DNA from: Candidatus Dormiibacterota bacterium
GTDB taxonomy: Bacteria > Chloroflexota > Dormibacteria > Aeolococcales > Aeolococcaceae
Length of the DNA stretch: 35,124 nucleotides
NCBI GenBank assembly: GCA_003132525.1
Contig: PKXZ01000080.1
Span: 21,322-56,445 of the forward strand
Direction of reading: 5' to 3'
Position 1 is the stretch's first letter; every line of letters starts with the position of its first letter. This document shows, in pieces, positions 22,663 through 29,167 of this stretch. The notes below the pieces were generated by a model, which was not told the DNA's origin, made no database searches, and saw only the letters and a program-made list of their open reading frames with translations. The position numbers and the translations under genes are program-made.

Positions 22663-23543
22663 GGAGCCGACTCTAGTGGCTCCGCGGCACGCTCGGCGAA
22701 GTCGATCTCCACGTGCTCGCCGCGGGGCTCGTACCCGGCCTGACGGTAGATCGAGTTCGAGACAGGGTTGTCTGCATCCGTGAAGAGCATGGCGCGGTCG
22801 ATCCCGGGTCGCTGGAGCGCTTCCTGGGTGACCTCGTAGGTGAGGCGTCGGGCGTACCCGTGGTTGCGATGCTCGGGAGGCGTGTACACAGGTCCGACGC
22901 GCAGGACGCCGGATGCATCACGGTATCCAACCATGCACACGATGTCGCGATCGATCCAGACGTCCACCTGCCCGCCGTGAACCATACGGGTGGCCATCGC
23001 GTGGGCGTTGGCCGGTGCTGCGTGCTCGATCTCCGCGCTGAAGACCTCGAGCCACGCGGCGATCACCGGCACGTCGTCGGGACGCGCGGGACGTCGTGCG
23101 CCCGGAGGCATGGGAACTTCGACGAGCGAGCCGAGCACGTTGAGGAGAATCGTCCGGTCGCGTTCGATGGTGTCGTCGGTGATCTCGGTCCACGCCTCGG
23201 CAACCACGCGTGCCGACTCCGCCGGTCCGACAACACCGAGCGGACGCAGTCCCAGCGCAATGGCGCGGTTGACTGCTGCGCGCGCCAGCCCTGGTGCGGC
23301 TTCCGTGGGAAGTGAGGACACGAGAAGGTTGTACGGCGGAGTCCAGCTGGCCGCTCCGACCACAGTGTCCGAGTCGGTGATCCACCAGAAGCTGGGAGGG
23401 CCGCTGTACGTGCCGGTGGCGGCGGCGCGCACGTTCTGGATGATGGTCAGGAGGACGTTACGAGCGCAGGGGTCGGCTCTGAGAAACGGTTCGGCCGCGG
23501 CTGCATACTCCTCGACGTCGCCCGTCGCGTGGACCTGGATCAC
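22659..23543 (-). CDS. GNAT-family N-acetyltransferase
   Basis: The product is 294 residues. The C-terminal half is a GNAT/FR47-like domain with GVLRVGPVYTPPEHRNHGYARRLTYEV, where the acetyl-CoA pyrophosphate loop is RNHGYA. It is followed by AMLFTDADNPVSNSIYRQAGYEP, the usual beta6/alpha4 segment. The N-terminal half (FLRADPCARNVLLTIIQNV and SFWWITDSDTVVGAASWTPP) resembles a degenerate first GNAT repeat. The acceptor is unknown. The GTG start at 23543 comes 18 nt after the antiporter stop, and no clear ribosome binding site is seen. It belongs to the eight-gene minus-strand operon. Confidence 0.85.
   Translation of the reverse strand: MIQVHATGDVEEYAAAAEPFLRADPCARNVLLTIIQNVRAAATGTYSGPPSFWWITDSDTVVGAASWTPPYNLLVSSLPTEAAPGLARAAVNRAIALGLRPLGVVGPAESARVVAEAWTEITDDTIERDRTILLNVLGSLVEVPMPPGARRPARPDDVPVIAAWLEVFSAEIEHAAPANAHAMATRMVHGGQVDVWIDRDIVCMVGYRDASGVLRVGPVYTPPEHRNHGYARRLTYEVTQEALQRPGIDRAMLFTDADNPVSNSIYRQAGYEPRGEHVEIDFAERAAEPLESAP
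22670..22675 (-). promoter_or_regulatory. -10-like TAGAGT before the SDR gene
   Basis: On the minus strand TAGAGT ends 7 nt before ATG 22662 and lies within the 3' end of the GNAT gene. It would allow separate, leaderless expression of the last operon gene. Confidence 0.38.
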
Positions 23544-23561
23544 CGCGCGATTGTGCCGTTC

Positions 23562-24551
23562 TCAGAGCGCGAGACGTCCGCCCGTGGCAACCTGCGCCAC
23601 CACGTACAGCACCCACGGCAGACCCGCGAGGATGAGCAGCGCGCCTCGTGCCTGCCCGCGCCAGAGCAGCGCCAGGAGATACACCGCCGTGATCAGCGTG
23701 AGCGTGGCGCTGATGAGCCCGGCTGACCCCGGTTGCCAGGTGGTGAAGACGATGCCGATCGCGGCAAGGACACAGGACTGAAAGGTGGCCGAGCCGGCGA
23801 CGTTGCCGAAGGCGAGCATGTCGTCGTTCGTGCGCACCCAGAGCACGCTGTTGAGCGTCTCCGGCAGTTCGGTCGCGACGGGAACGACAATCAGGGCCAG
23901 CAAGAGCTGCGGGATCTGCAGCGCTGACGCGGTTCGATCGAGCGCGCTCACGAAGAGTTGCGAGCCGACCACGAGGAGCGCGATGGCGATGAGGAGTTGC
24001 ATTGTCACCAGCACCGGGTGCGGCTCCCCGGGCCGCCAGCGCACGATGTGCAGCGGCTCGGGGCTCTCGCCCGCTGTAGCGCTGCCGCGGAGCGTCGCCA
24101 CTACATACAGGGCATAGGCGACGAGGAGCAGCGCACCCACCGCGATCCGGGCGCCGCTCGGGAGCACGCTCGCGATGACCGCCACGGTGAATGCCGCGAT
24201 GAACACACCGAGGTCGCGGCGCGCCTGCCGCTTGTCGATGACAAGACGGCGCGCGCCGCCGCGAATCAGCACCGCGACGCCGGTGGCTCCCGCGCCGAGC
24301 GTGAGCAGCAGGAACGGCGAGCCAAGCACAGCGCCGGTCGCCACCTTGTTTGCGCCCGGCGAATGCGTTGCGAGAGCGACGATCGGGACGACCGTCTCGG
24401 GAAGAGATGTCCCGAGGGCGGCGAGCAGGCTGCCGGTCGCGCCCGTGCCGAGGTTGAGCAGGTAGCCCGCCCACTCGATCGCGTTGGTGAACAGCTCCGA
24501 CGCGACGACGACGAGGATCAGGCTGGCGATGAACAGCAGCGCGGTGATCAT
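23562..24551 (-). CDS. Sodium/calcium exchanger family membrane protein
   Basis: A 329-residue transporter with two inverted alpha-repeat halves. The repeat motifs are AALGTSLPETVVP in the first half and VPVATELPETLNS in the second; the conserved acidic 'LPE' residues bind the cation in CaCA-family antiporters. About ten hydrophobic segments are visible (for example ITALLFIASLILVVVASEL and QLLIAIALLVVGSQLFV). Whether it moves Ca2+, K+ or another ion cannot be read from the sequence. ATG 24551 overlaps the Nudix stop (ATGA). The longer frame upstream lies inside the Nudix gene and is rejected. Confidence 0.86.
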   Translation of the reverse strand: MITALLFIASLILVVVASELFTNAIEWAGYLLNLGTGATGSLLAALGTSLPETVVPIVALATHSPGANKVATGAVLGSPFLLLTLGAGATGVAVLIRGGARRLVIDKRQARRDLGVFIAAFTVAVIASVLPSGARIAVGALLLVAYALYVVATLRGSATAGESPEPLHIVRWRPGEPHPVLVTMQLLIAIALLVVGSQLFVSALDRTASALQIPQLLLALIVVPVATELPETLNSVLWVRTNDDMLAFGNVAGSATFQSCVLAAIGIVFTTWQPGSAGLISATLTLITAVYLLALLWRGQARGALLILAGLPWVLYVVAQVATGGRLAL

Positions 24552-25057
24552 CGCCGTCCCATCAACCGGTCGAACGGCGTGTGCAGCCAGGCGGTCGCAA
24601 ATCCAAGCACATGGCGGATGGTCACGGGTTGCACACGATGCACCGGACCGGCGCCGCCCGCGACGTCCACCGCGTCGCGCACCCGCTCGCGAATCCACGG
24701 AAATACGGTTCGGGGCAGCGCGTCCGGTGGCGCCATGCGAAGCGCCCACGACTCGATGCTTCGCCGCGGCGCACCACCGATGACCTGGCCGAGGAAGACC
24801 ACGTCACCGGCAGAACGGAGTCCCCGCCACGAGTACACGCCGACGATGCCTGCGATGCGCACCTCGTAGCCGGTCTCCTCTGCGGTCTCGCGTGCCGCGG
24901 TGACCGCGGGGTCCTCGTCCGGCTCGCAGTGACCGCCCGGGAGCTCCCATCCCGGCGGCCAGGGCCGGAACTGGAGGAGCACTCGCCCGCGCTCCACGAT
25001 CGCGATCTGCGCGCCCTCGACGCGCCACTCCACGCCGTTGATGACGACCGTGCTCAT
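24548..25057 (-). CDS. Nudix hydrolase
   Basis: The product is 169 residues. A complete Nudix box spans 41-63: GGHCEPDEDPAVTAARETAEETG, read here as G-x5-E-x7-R-E-x2-E-E-x-G. The strands before it are AQIAIVERGRVLLQFR and WELP. Nudix enzymes hydrolyse nucleoside diphosphate-X compounds; the C-terminal extension (VQPVTIRHVLGFATAWLH) does not identify the substrate. ATG 25057 overlaps the M50 protease stop (ATGA), and its own stop overlaps the antiporter start, so translation is tightly chained. Confidence 0.88.
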   Translation of the reverse strand: MSTVVINGVEWRVEGAQIAIVERGRVLLQFRPWPPGWELPGGHCEPDEDPAVTAARETAEETGYEVRIAGIVGVYSWRGLRSAGDVVFLGQVIGGAPRRSIESWALRMAPPDALPRTVFPWIRERVRDAVDVAGGAGPVHRVQPVTIRHVLGFATAWLHTPFDRLMGRR

Positions 25058-25791
25058 GACAGGACGTGAAAAAGGTTGGGCAGCCCGATGAAGAAGGGAT
25101 GCACCCCGGGCTCGATCAAATGCTCGAAGGCAAGCGATGCCGTCTCCGTCGACATCGCGGCTGCAATGTCGACGGCACCGTGCGTCAGGGGTGGAGGCAG
25201 CAGCACCGCGAGTGCGGCCAGCACGTAGATCGCGTGGCGGTACTGCTCCGTGTACAGGAACACGCGCGGGATCCGGCCGAACAGCAGTGCACGGAGCACG
25301 GCGTACCCGTCCAGTCCGGGAATGGGGAGCGAGTTGAACACGAAGAGCGCGAGATTCACGACGAACCCCTGCATCAGCACGCCGAGGATCACGCCTTCGA
25401 GGGTGAACTGCGCGAGCACGTCGTAACTGGACGCGTCGATGCCGGATCCCAGTAGCTCGACGCGCAGCGCTCCGGCAAAGATCGCCGCCACCACGAGGTG
25501 CCCGATCGGCCCTGTTGCCGCAACCGCGGCGCGCTGCCGGCCAGTGCGCAAGAAGAGCGGATCGAGTGCGACGGTACGGCCCCACCCCACGCCGGCGACG
25601 AGCATCGCGAGGCATCCGAACGGGTCCAGGTTGCGACGCGGGTCGAGTGTCATGCGTCCGTCGCGACGTGGCGTCGGGTCGCCGCAGCGCAACGCGATTG
25701 CCGAATGACTGAGCTCATGGATCACCGATCCGAGCACGAACCCTGGCAGCGTGTAGAGGACGATTGCCAGGTAGGTACCGGGGCTGGTCAC
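25054..25791 (-). CDS. Site-2-protease-family (M50) membrane metalloprotease
   Basis: A 245-residue integral membrane protein. The zinc motif HELSH (His25, Glu26, His29) is in the first helix, VLGSVIHELSHSAIALRCGD. The third ligand, Asp161, is in NSLPIPGLDGYAVL, the family's 'N.lPi..LDG' motif. The fold is compact, without PDZ or CBS domains, as in the Rv/YwhC-like 'site-2 protease family' of Gram-positives. It likely cleaves transmembrane segments of a partner protein. It sits in an operon with a single-span tail-anchored protein that would be a natural candidate substrate, though that is inference. The GTG start at 25791 is 10 bp after the preceding small gene. Confidence 0.88.
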   Translation of the reverse strand: MTSPGTYLAIVLYTLPGFVLGSVIHELSHSAIALRCGDPTPRRDGRMTLDPRRNLDPFGCLAMLVAGVGWGRTVALDPLFLRTGRQRAAVAATGPIGHLVVAAIFAGALRVELLGSGIDASSYDVLAQFTLEGVILGVLMQGFVVNLALFVFNSLPIPGLDGYAVLRALLFGRIPRVFLYTEQYRHAIYVLAALAVLLPPPLTHGAVDIAAAMSTETASLAFEHLIEPGVHPFFIGLPNLFHVLS

Positions 25792-25801
25792 CCGGCGCCG
25801 G

Positions 25802-26068
25802 CTACTCGAGCTCGACCCGCGACGGCCGCCGCGAGCGCTCTGTTCCGCTCCGTGAGCGTCTCCGCCCTCGCGACGGTGACTCAGTGGGTTCGTCCGGCTG
25901 CTCTGTGTGGTGCTCGATCATCGCCGCGAGTGCGAGCAACAGCTCGCGCTGGGCGATCAGGAGATGTCGCTGCGCTTCGGGCGGCACGATGTCGCTGAAC
26001 GAGGTTCCGAGTAGTCGCGTCGCCTCATCGACGACACCCTTGGCCTGTGCCCACAGCGCGTCGCTCAT
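25802..26068 (-). CDS. 88-aa hypothetical protein coupled to ArsA ATPase
   Basis: A small protein of unrecognised family. Residues 1-55 (SDALWAQAKGVVDEATRLLG, then IVPPEAQRHLLIAQRELL) predict two or three amphipathic helices. The tail, from about residue 58, is disordered and charged with repeated Arg/Ser (ESPSRGRRRSRSGTERS). Its ATG overlaps the ArsA stop by 4 bp (ATGA), so it is made together with the ATPase. The helical part could bind the ATPase or a membrane client. This is context only; no function is claimed. Confidence 0.72.
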   Translation of the reverse strand: MSDALWAQAKGVVDEATRLLGTSFSDIVPPEAQRHLLIAQRELLLALAAMIEHHTEQPDEPTESPSRGRRRSRSGTERSRRPSRVELE

Positions 26069-27237
26069 GGCTTGCGGTCGGAGAAGGTCACCGACAGCAT
26101 CCCCTCGTCCAGCCGTCCCTTCGTGACGCGCTTGCCGTTGAGCACCCGCGGGAGTGAGATCTCGCGCTTGTATGGCCCGACGCTGACGAACAGCTCGCCT
26201 TCGCGATGCTTGATGTCCACGTCCTCCTTGCCGACGAACGGCAGGTGGAGCTGGAGCTCGTACGTGTCGCCGACTTTGCGGATGCGCTGCGGCACGGACT
26301 GATAGAAGATCTGCGACGGATCACGGTCGCCGTAGATGGACTCGCCCATCTCGGCGAGCGACTCGAGTCCGACGATCTCGTGGTCGAACAGCTTGGTGCG
26401 CAGCGTCGGGATTGGCGAGAAGGCTGTCTCCACCATCACCGAGTAGCGCTGCTGCGCTTCGCGCCAGGAGTCGAAATAGGTATCGGTGACCTCGGGCGGC
26501 AACACGCGGTTCACCACCACCAGGTCGGTCAGGTAGTCGTAAAGGCTGAGATAGGTGAACGCGCGCTGCGCCTCCTTGACCACCATCTTCTCGAGGTTGA
26601 GCACGATGCGCGTCGTGCATACCTTGGGATCGCCGAGGATCTTCTTCATCCCTTCGAGGTCGATCAGGAGATCCTTGACGTTGCTGAAGATGTCGTCACT
26701 CGGCAGGGGAATGCTGATGAACGGCTGCATGACCGGGCGCGCGACTTTGTTCATCATCCGGTGGATCGGGAAGATGCGAGCCAGGTACCACTTGGCCACG
26801 TCCGGAAACGCGAGCAGCTGCAGCGTCTCGCCGGTTGGCGCGCAATCCACGATGAGCACGTCGAACTTGCCCTCGCGCTTGTGCTTCTTGATCCACATGA
26901 GGCTCGCCACCTCCTCCATCCCCGGAGGCGATGCCATCTCCTCGGCGACGATGTCGTCGACGCCCTGGGACGCGAACAGCGAGGTCAGGTAGACGTGGAT
27001 ACGGTCCCAGTGCTCCTCGAGCTCGTGGAGCGCGTTGACCTCCTGTCCCCAGAGATTCGGTGCCAGAAGCGTGGGTTGGTCGCCGATCTCCTGGTCGACG
27101 CTGTCGCCGAGACTGTGTGCGGCGTCAGTGCTGATGACCAGCGTCTTGTATCCGAGGCTGGCGCATTTCACCGCGGTCGCGGCCGCAACGGTCGTCTTGC
27201 CGACGCCGCCCTTGCCCGTGTAGAGGATCACTCGCAC
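26065..27237 (-). CDS. ArsA/Get3-family ATPase with C-terminal HSP20-like domain
   Basis: The product is 390 residues. The ATPase part has the deviant Walker A GKGGVGKTT (8-16), the switch I-like STDAAHSLGD (36-45), and the A-loop/switch II-like DCAPTGETLQLL (131-142). The long helical middle with methionine-rich stretches (GMEEVASLMW, IHRMMNKVARPVM) matches the client-binding zone of this family. After about residue 320 comes a small beta domain (YELQLHLPFVGKEDVDI ... GELFVSVG ... GMLSVTFSDR) like the alpha-crystallin (ArsA_HSP20) domain of the plant/cyanobacterial Get3d group. There is no arsenic-gene context, so arsenite transport is unlikely. Targeting or holding hydrophobic proteins fits better. 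GTG 27237 has GGAG 8 nt upstream; the open frame to 27288 is not conserved-looking. Confidence 0.88.
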   Translation of the reverse strand: MRVILYTGKGGVGKTTVAAATAVKCASLGYKTLVISTDAAHSLGDSVDQEIGDQPTLLAPNLWGQEVNALHELEEHWDRIHVYLTSLFASQGVDDIVAEEMASPPGMEEVASLMWIKKHKREGKFDVLIVDCAPTGETLQLLAFPDVAKWYLARIFPIHRMMNKVARPVMQPFISIPLPSDDIFSNVKDLLIDLEGMKKILGDPKVCTTRIVLNLEKMVVKEAQRAFTYLSLYDYLTDLVVVNRVLPPEVTDTYFDSWREAQQRYSVMVETAFSPIPTLRTKLFDHEIVGLESLAEMGESIYGDRDPSQIFYQSVPQRIRKVGDTYELQLHLPFVGKEDVDIKHREGELFVSVGPYKREISLPRVLNGKRVTKGRLDEGMLSVTFSDRKP

Positions 27238-27253
27238 GCGCGTGTCTCCGTGC

Positions 27254-27748
27254 TCACGGATTGATGCGCGTGACCACGACCGCCGCAATGAGGATGAGCA
27301 CGATCATGAGCGAGGCCATGATCGCGACGCGACGAAGGTCGCGTGGCACATAGGGAACGCGGTCGAAGGGGATCGCAGCGTCATCGCTCTCGAGCGGCAT
27401 GAACAGCGCCGCCGCGCTCACCTGGCCCCTCGGGGCGCGCGGCTGCGCTGCTGGGTTGACGCGCTGTACGCGGCGGCGAGCCGAGGTATCCACGGCCGCC
27501 ACCGCGGTCTCCGGCTCCAGCTCCTCAGCGTCGACCGGCTCCGATTCGATCTCGAGCTCGGTCCCCGCAAGCGGAAGGACGGTTTCCGGGAGCACCTGAG
27601 GCAGCGCCGGCCGCGTCGTCGGGGCCGCCTGGCGTTGGGGCGCGGAAGCCGTCGCTTGACGCGCGACGCCGCCGGGGGCGGCAGGAGCCGGTGCTCCGGG
27701 GCGCCGGGTCGCTGCGCGCTGCTTCTGCTTACGGGTCTTCTTGGCCAT
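27254..27748 (-). CDS. Tail-anchored-type protein with single C-terminal TM segment
   Basis: The 164-residue protein begins with a very basic segment (MAKKTRKQKQRAATRR), continues as a disordered Pro/Ala-rich region, and has an acidic stretch (ELEIESEPVDAEELEPE, 64-80). It ends with one hydrophobic helix (141-159, VAIMASLMIVLILIAAVVV) followed by only TRINP. There is no N-terminal signal, so membrane insertion would have to be post-translational, the topology served by Get3 in eukaryotes. The next gene, 16 bp downstream, encodes an ArsA/Get3-family ATPase. The ATG at 27748 follows TACGCT 11 nt upstream. I recognise no family. Confidence 0.72.
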   Translation of the reverse strand: MAKKTRKQKQRAATRRPGAPAPAAPGGVARQATASAPQRQAAPTTRPALPQVLPETVLPLAGTELEIESEPVDAEELEPETAVAAVDTSARRRVQRVNPAAQPRAPRGQVSAAALFMPLESDDAAIPFDRVPYVPRDLRRVAIMASLMIVLILIAAVVVTRINP

Positions 27749-28052
27749 GAACTCGTCGAAGCGTATCAGGGGATGCGGGCGCGACCCGGACTCGAAAACT
27801 CCAATGGAGTGACCGCTGAGTGTGGAGACAGGGCAGGCAGCGGGCCTCCGGATGAGAGGGGCCAGGATTGAGAGCTCTTGGCCAGAGCGGTGAGAGAGCC
27901 CGGCGCCCGCTGCCCGACGAGCCGAAAACGTAAGGGGTGCAGCCCTACATCTTGTGGCCTGCGCGGAAGGCTAGCACATCATGCGGGGGTATTCAATAAA
28001 GGGTTTCCACCGCTCGGAGGCTCCGCGGGCCACGGTCCGTAGCATTCGCCAC
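27749..28052. other. Divergent intergenic spacer with rod-like stem structure
   Basis: No gene is supported in these 304 bp. They contain nested complementary segments: 27836-27845 with 27905-27914 (10 bp, GGCAGCGGGC/GCCCGCTGCC), 27848-27851 with 27900-27903 (CCGG), and 27860-27864 with 27879-27883 (GGCCA/TGGCC). Together these give a rod of about 79 nt. Nearer the minus-strand operon is a small hairpin 27798-27810 (ACTCC-AAT-GGAGT) that, read on the minus strand, is followed by a short T run. This could be an operon leader or a small RNA; I could not match it to a known riboswitch, 6S, tmRNA, RNase P or SRP signature. Confidence 0.5.
28040..28045 (+). promoter_or_regulatory. -10-like TAGCAT, leaderless start
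   Basis: TAGCAT ends 7 nt before GTG 28053. The same hexamer at the same spacing occurs before the next plus-strand gene at 28866. Confidence 0.5.
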
Positions 28053-28736
28053 GTGACCTGGGACGAGGAATACGCCGGCGTCTACGAGCAGTGGTCGGCG
28101 CACATGACCGCCGACGTGCCGTTCTACGTTTCGCTGGCGCGCGGAGTCAACGGACCGATCGTTGAGCTCGGGATCGGGAACGGGCGCGTCGCGATACCCG
28201 TGGCGCGTGAGACCGGGCGGAGCGTCATCGGTATCGACACGTCGCCGGAGATGCTCGCCCAGGCTCGCGAGCGTGCGGCCGCAGCGGGCGTGGATCTCGA
28301 CCTGCGCCTCTGTGATATGCGCGATTTTACCCTCGACGAGCCCGCGGCGCTGATCTACTGCCCCTTTCGTGCACTGCTGCACCTCCCGACGTGGGCCGAT
28401 CGGCGCCGCACCTTCGAGCGCGTGGCAGCGTCACTCCAGCCCGGTGGCCGGTTCGCGTGGAACGCCTTCATCTTCGATCACCGGATCGCCTCGAGCCTCG
28501 ACGGGCAACGCCAGGAAGCGCCGGTGCCGCACACGATGACCTATGCCTCCGGCGACAACCGGATCGACATCACGCTCGACAGCGGCGCCACGTCCTCGCT
28601 GTGGTGGGCGACCAGGAACGAGTGGCTCGGGCTGGTCGAGGTAGCGGGCCTCGAGGCGGAAGCCCTGTATGGCGACTTCGACACGACGCCGCTGAACGAC
28701 GACAGCGGCGAGTACGTGTTCGTCGCAAGGCGCTGA
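28053..28736 (+). CDS. Class I SAM-dependent methyltransferase
   Basis: The product from GTG 28053 is 227 residues, starting TWDEEYAGVYEQW. SAM motif I is IVELGIGNGRVAIPVA, the acidic strand-2 residue is in GIDTSPEMLAQARERA, and motif II/III follow at LRLCDMRDF and ALIYCPFRALLHL. After SLQPGGRFAWNAFI comes a variable C-terminal part likely binding a small molecule. The substrate is unknown. The open frame extends to 27981, but the TAGCAT 7 nt upstream of GTG 28053 and the conserved DEEYA-like beginning favour the shorter form. Confidence 0.84.
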   Translation: MTWDEEYAGVYEQWSAHMTADVPFYVSLARGVNGPIVELGIGNGRVAIPVARETGRSVIGIDTSPEMLAQARERAAAAGVDLDLRLCDMRDFTLDEPAALIYCPFRALLHLPTWADRRRTFERVAASLQPGGRFAWNAFIFDHRIASSLDGQRQEAPVPHTMTYASGDNRIDITLDSGATSSLWWATRNEWLGLVEVAGLEAEALYGDFDTTPLNDDSGEYVFVARR

Positions 28737-28773
28737 GGTCTTGGGCATCACCGCCTGTCACAACCTCGATTCC

Positions 28774-28793
28774 GGGCCGCTCACGCGGCGCCC
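28774..28793. terminator. GC-rich hairpin after the methyltransferase gene
   Basis: GGGCCGC (28774-28780) pairs with GCGGCGCCC (28785-28793) around a TCAC loop with a two-base bulge. No T run follows, so it is at best a weak or factor-dependent terminator. Confidence 0.3.
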
Positions 28794-28852
28794 GTCACCT
28801 CTCGTGGCTCAGAAGGTTGCGAAGAATCCGCATCTCCTTCACATGGGCGCCC

Positions 28853-28858
28853 TAGCAT
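28853..28858 (+). promoter_or_regulatory. -10-like TAGCAT, leaderless start
   Basis: TAGCAT ends 7 nt before ATG 28866 of the small membrane protein. No Shine-Dalgarno is seen. Confidence 0.5.
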
Positions 28859-28865
28859 CTTCTGA

Positions 28866-29129
28866 ATGAGATTGACCGTGACCAGCGCGATCGGAGTATT
28901 TGCGGTGATGGTAGGGATCGTCGTTGGTTTCTTCGCAGCGCAAATGAGGTCGTCCAGTCCGTTGTGCCCTCCATTTCAGTCGTGTCCATCTGGGTTTGTG
29001 GGGACTGATTCACTGACATTCACGGGTTGGCAATCCGCCCTATTTGGCGCCAGCGCAGCCGCTGCAGCACTCGTCGTGTCCTTGGCGCTGGGGCGATTGG
29101 TGCTGGCGCGGTTGCGTCCCCAGGGCTGA
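28866..29129 (+). CDS. Small two-TM membrane protein with GWQ loop
   Basis: The product is 87 residues. TM1 (about 4-25: TVTSAIGVFAVMVGIVVGFF) is followed by a loop with two cysteines (CPPFQSC) and LTFTGWQSALFG. TM2 (about 60-80: AAAAALVVSLALGRLVLAR) and a basic tail complete it. The loop motif resembles LTYSGWQLVFG of the four-TM protein at 20966, with similarly placed cysteines before it. The local sequence is less GC-rich than its neighbours. No family is recognised. It converges on the lipM gene 38 bp away. Confidence 0.68.
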   Translation: MRLTVTSAIGVFAVMVGIVVGFFAAQMRSSSPLCPPFQSCPSGFVGTDSLTFTGWQSALFGASAAAAALVVSLALGRLVLARLRPQG

Positions 29130-29167
29130 GGGAACCGGCCGCAGCCCGCTGACGGTCTGCACCGCGG

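Noticed and set aside
24552-25615. Frames extending the antiporter and Nudix genes upstream
   Set aside because: They read the neighbouring Nudix and M50 genes out of frame; ATGA overlaps mark the true starts.
26065-27237. Arsenite-pump ATPase ArsA
   Set aside because: No arsB, arsD or arsR nearby, no arsenite cysteine set, and a single ATPase half with an HSP20-like tail point to the Get3-type branch.
27749-28052. tRNA, tmRNA, RNase P, SRP RNA or known riboswitch in the spacer
   Set aside because: No T-loop GTTCRA pattern, CCA end, or hallmark consensus of those RNAs could be found by eye; only an unnamed structure is claimed.
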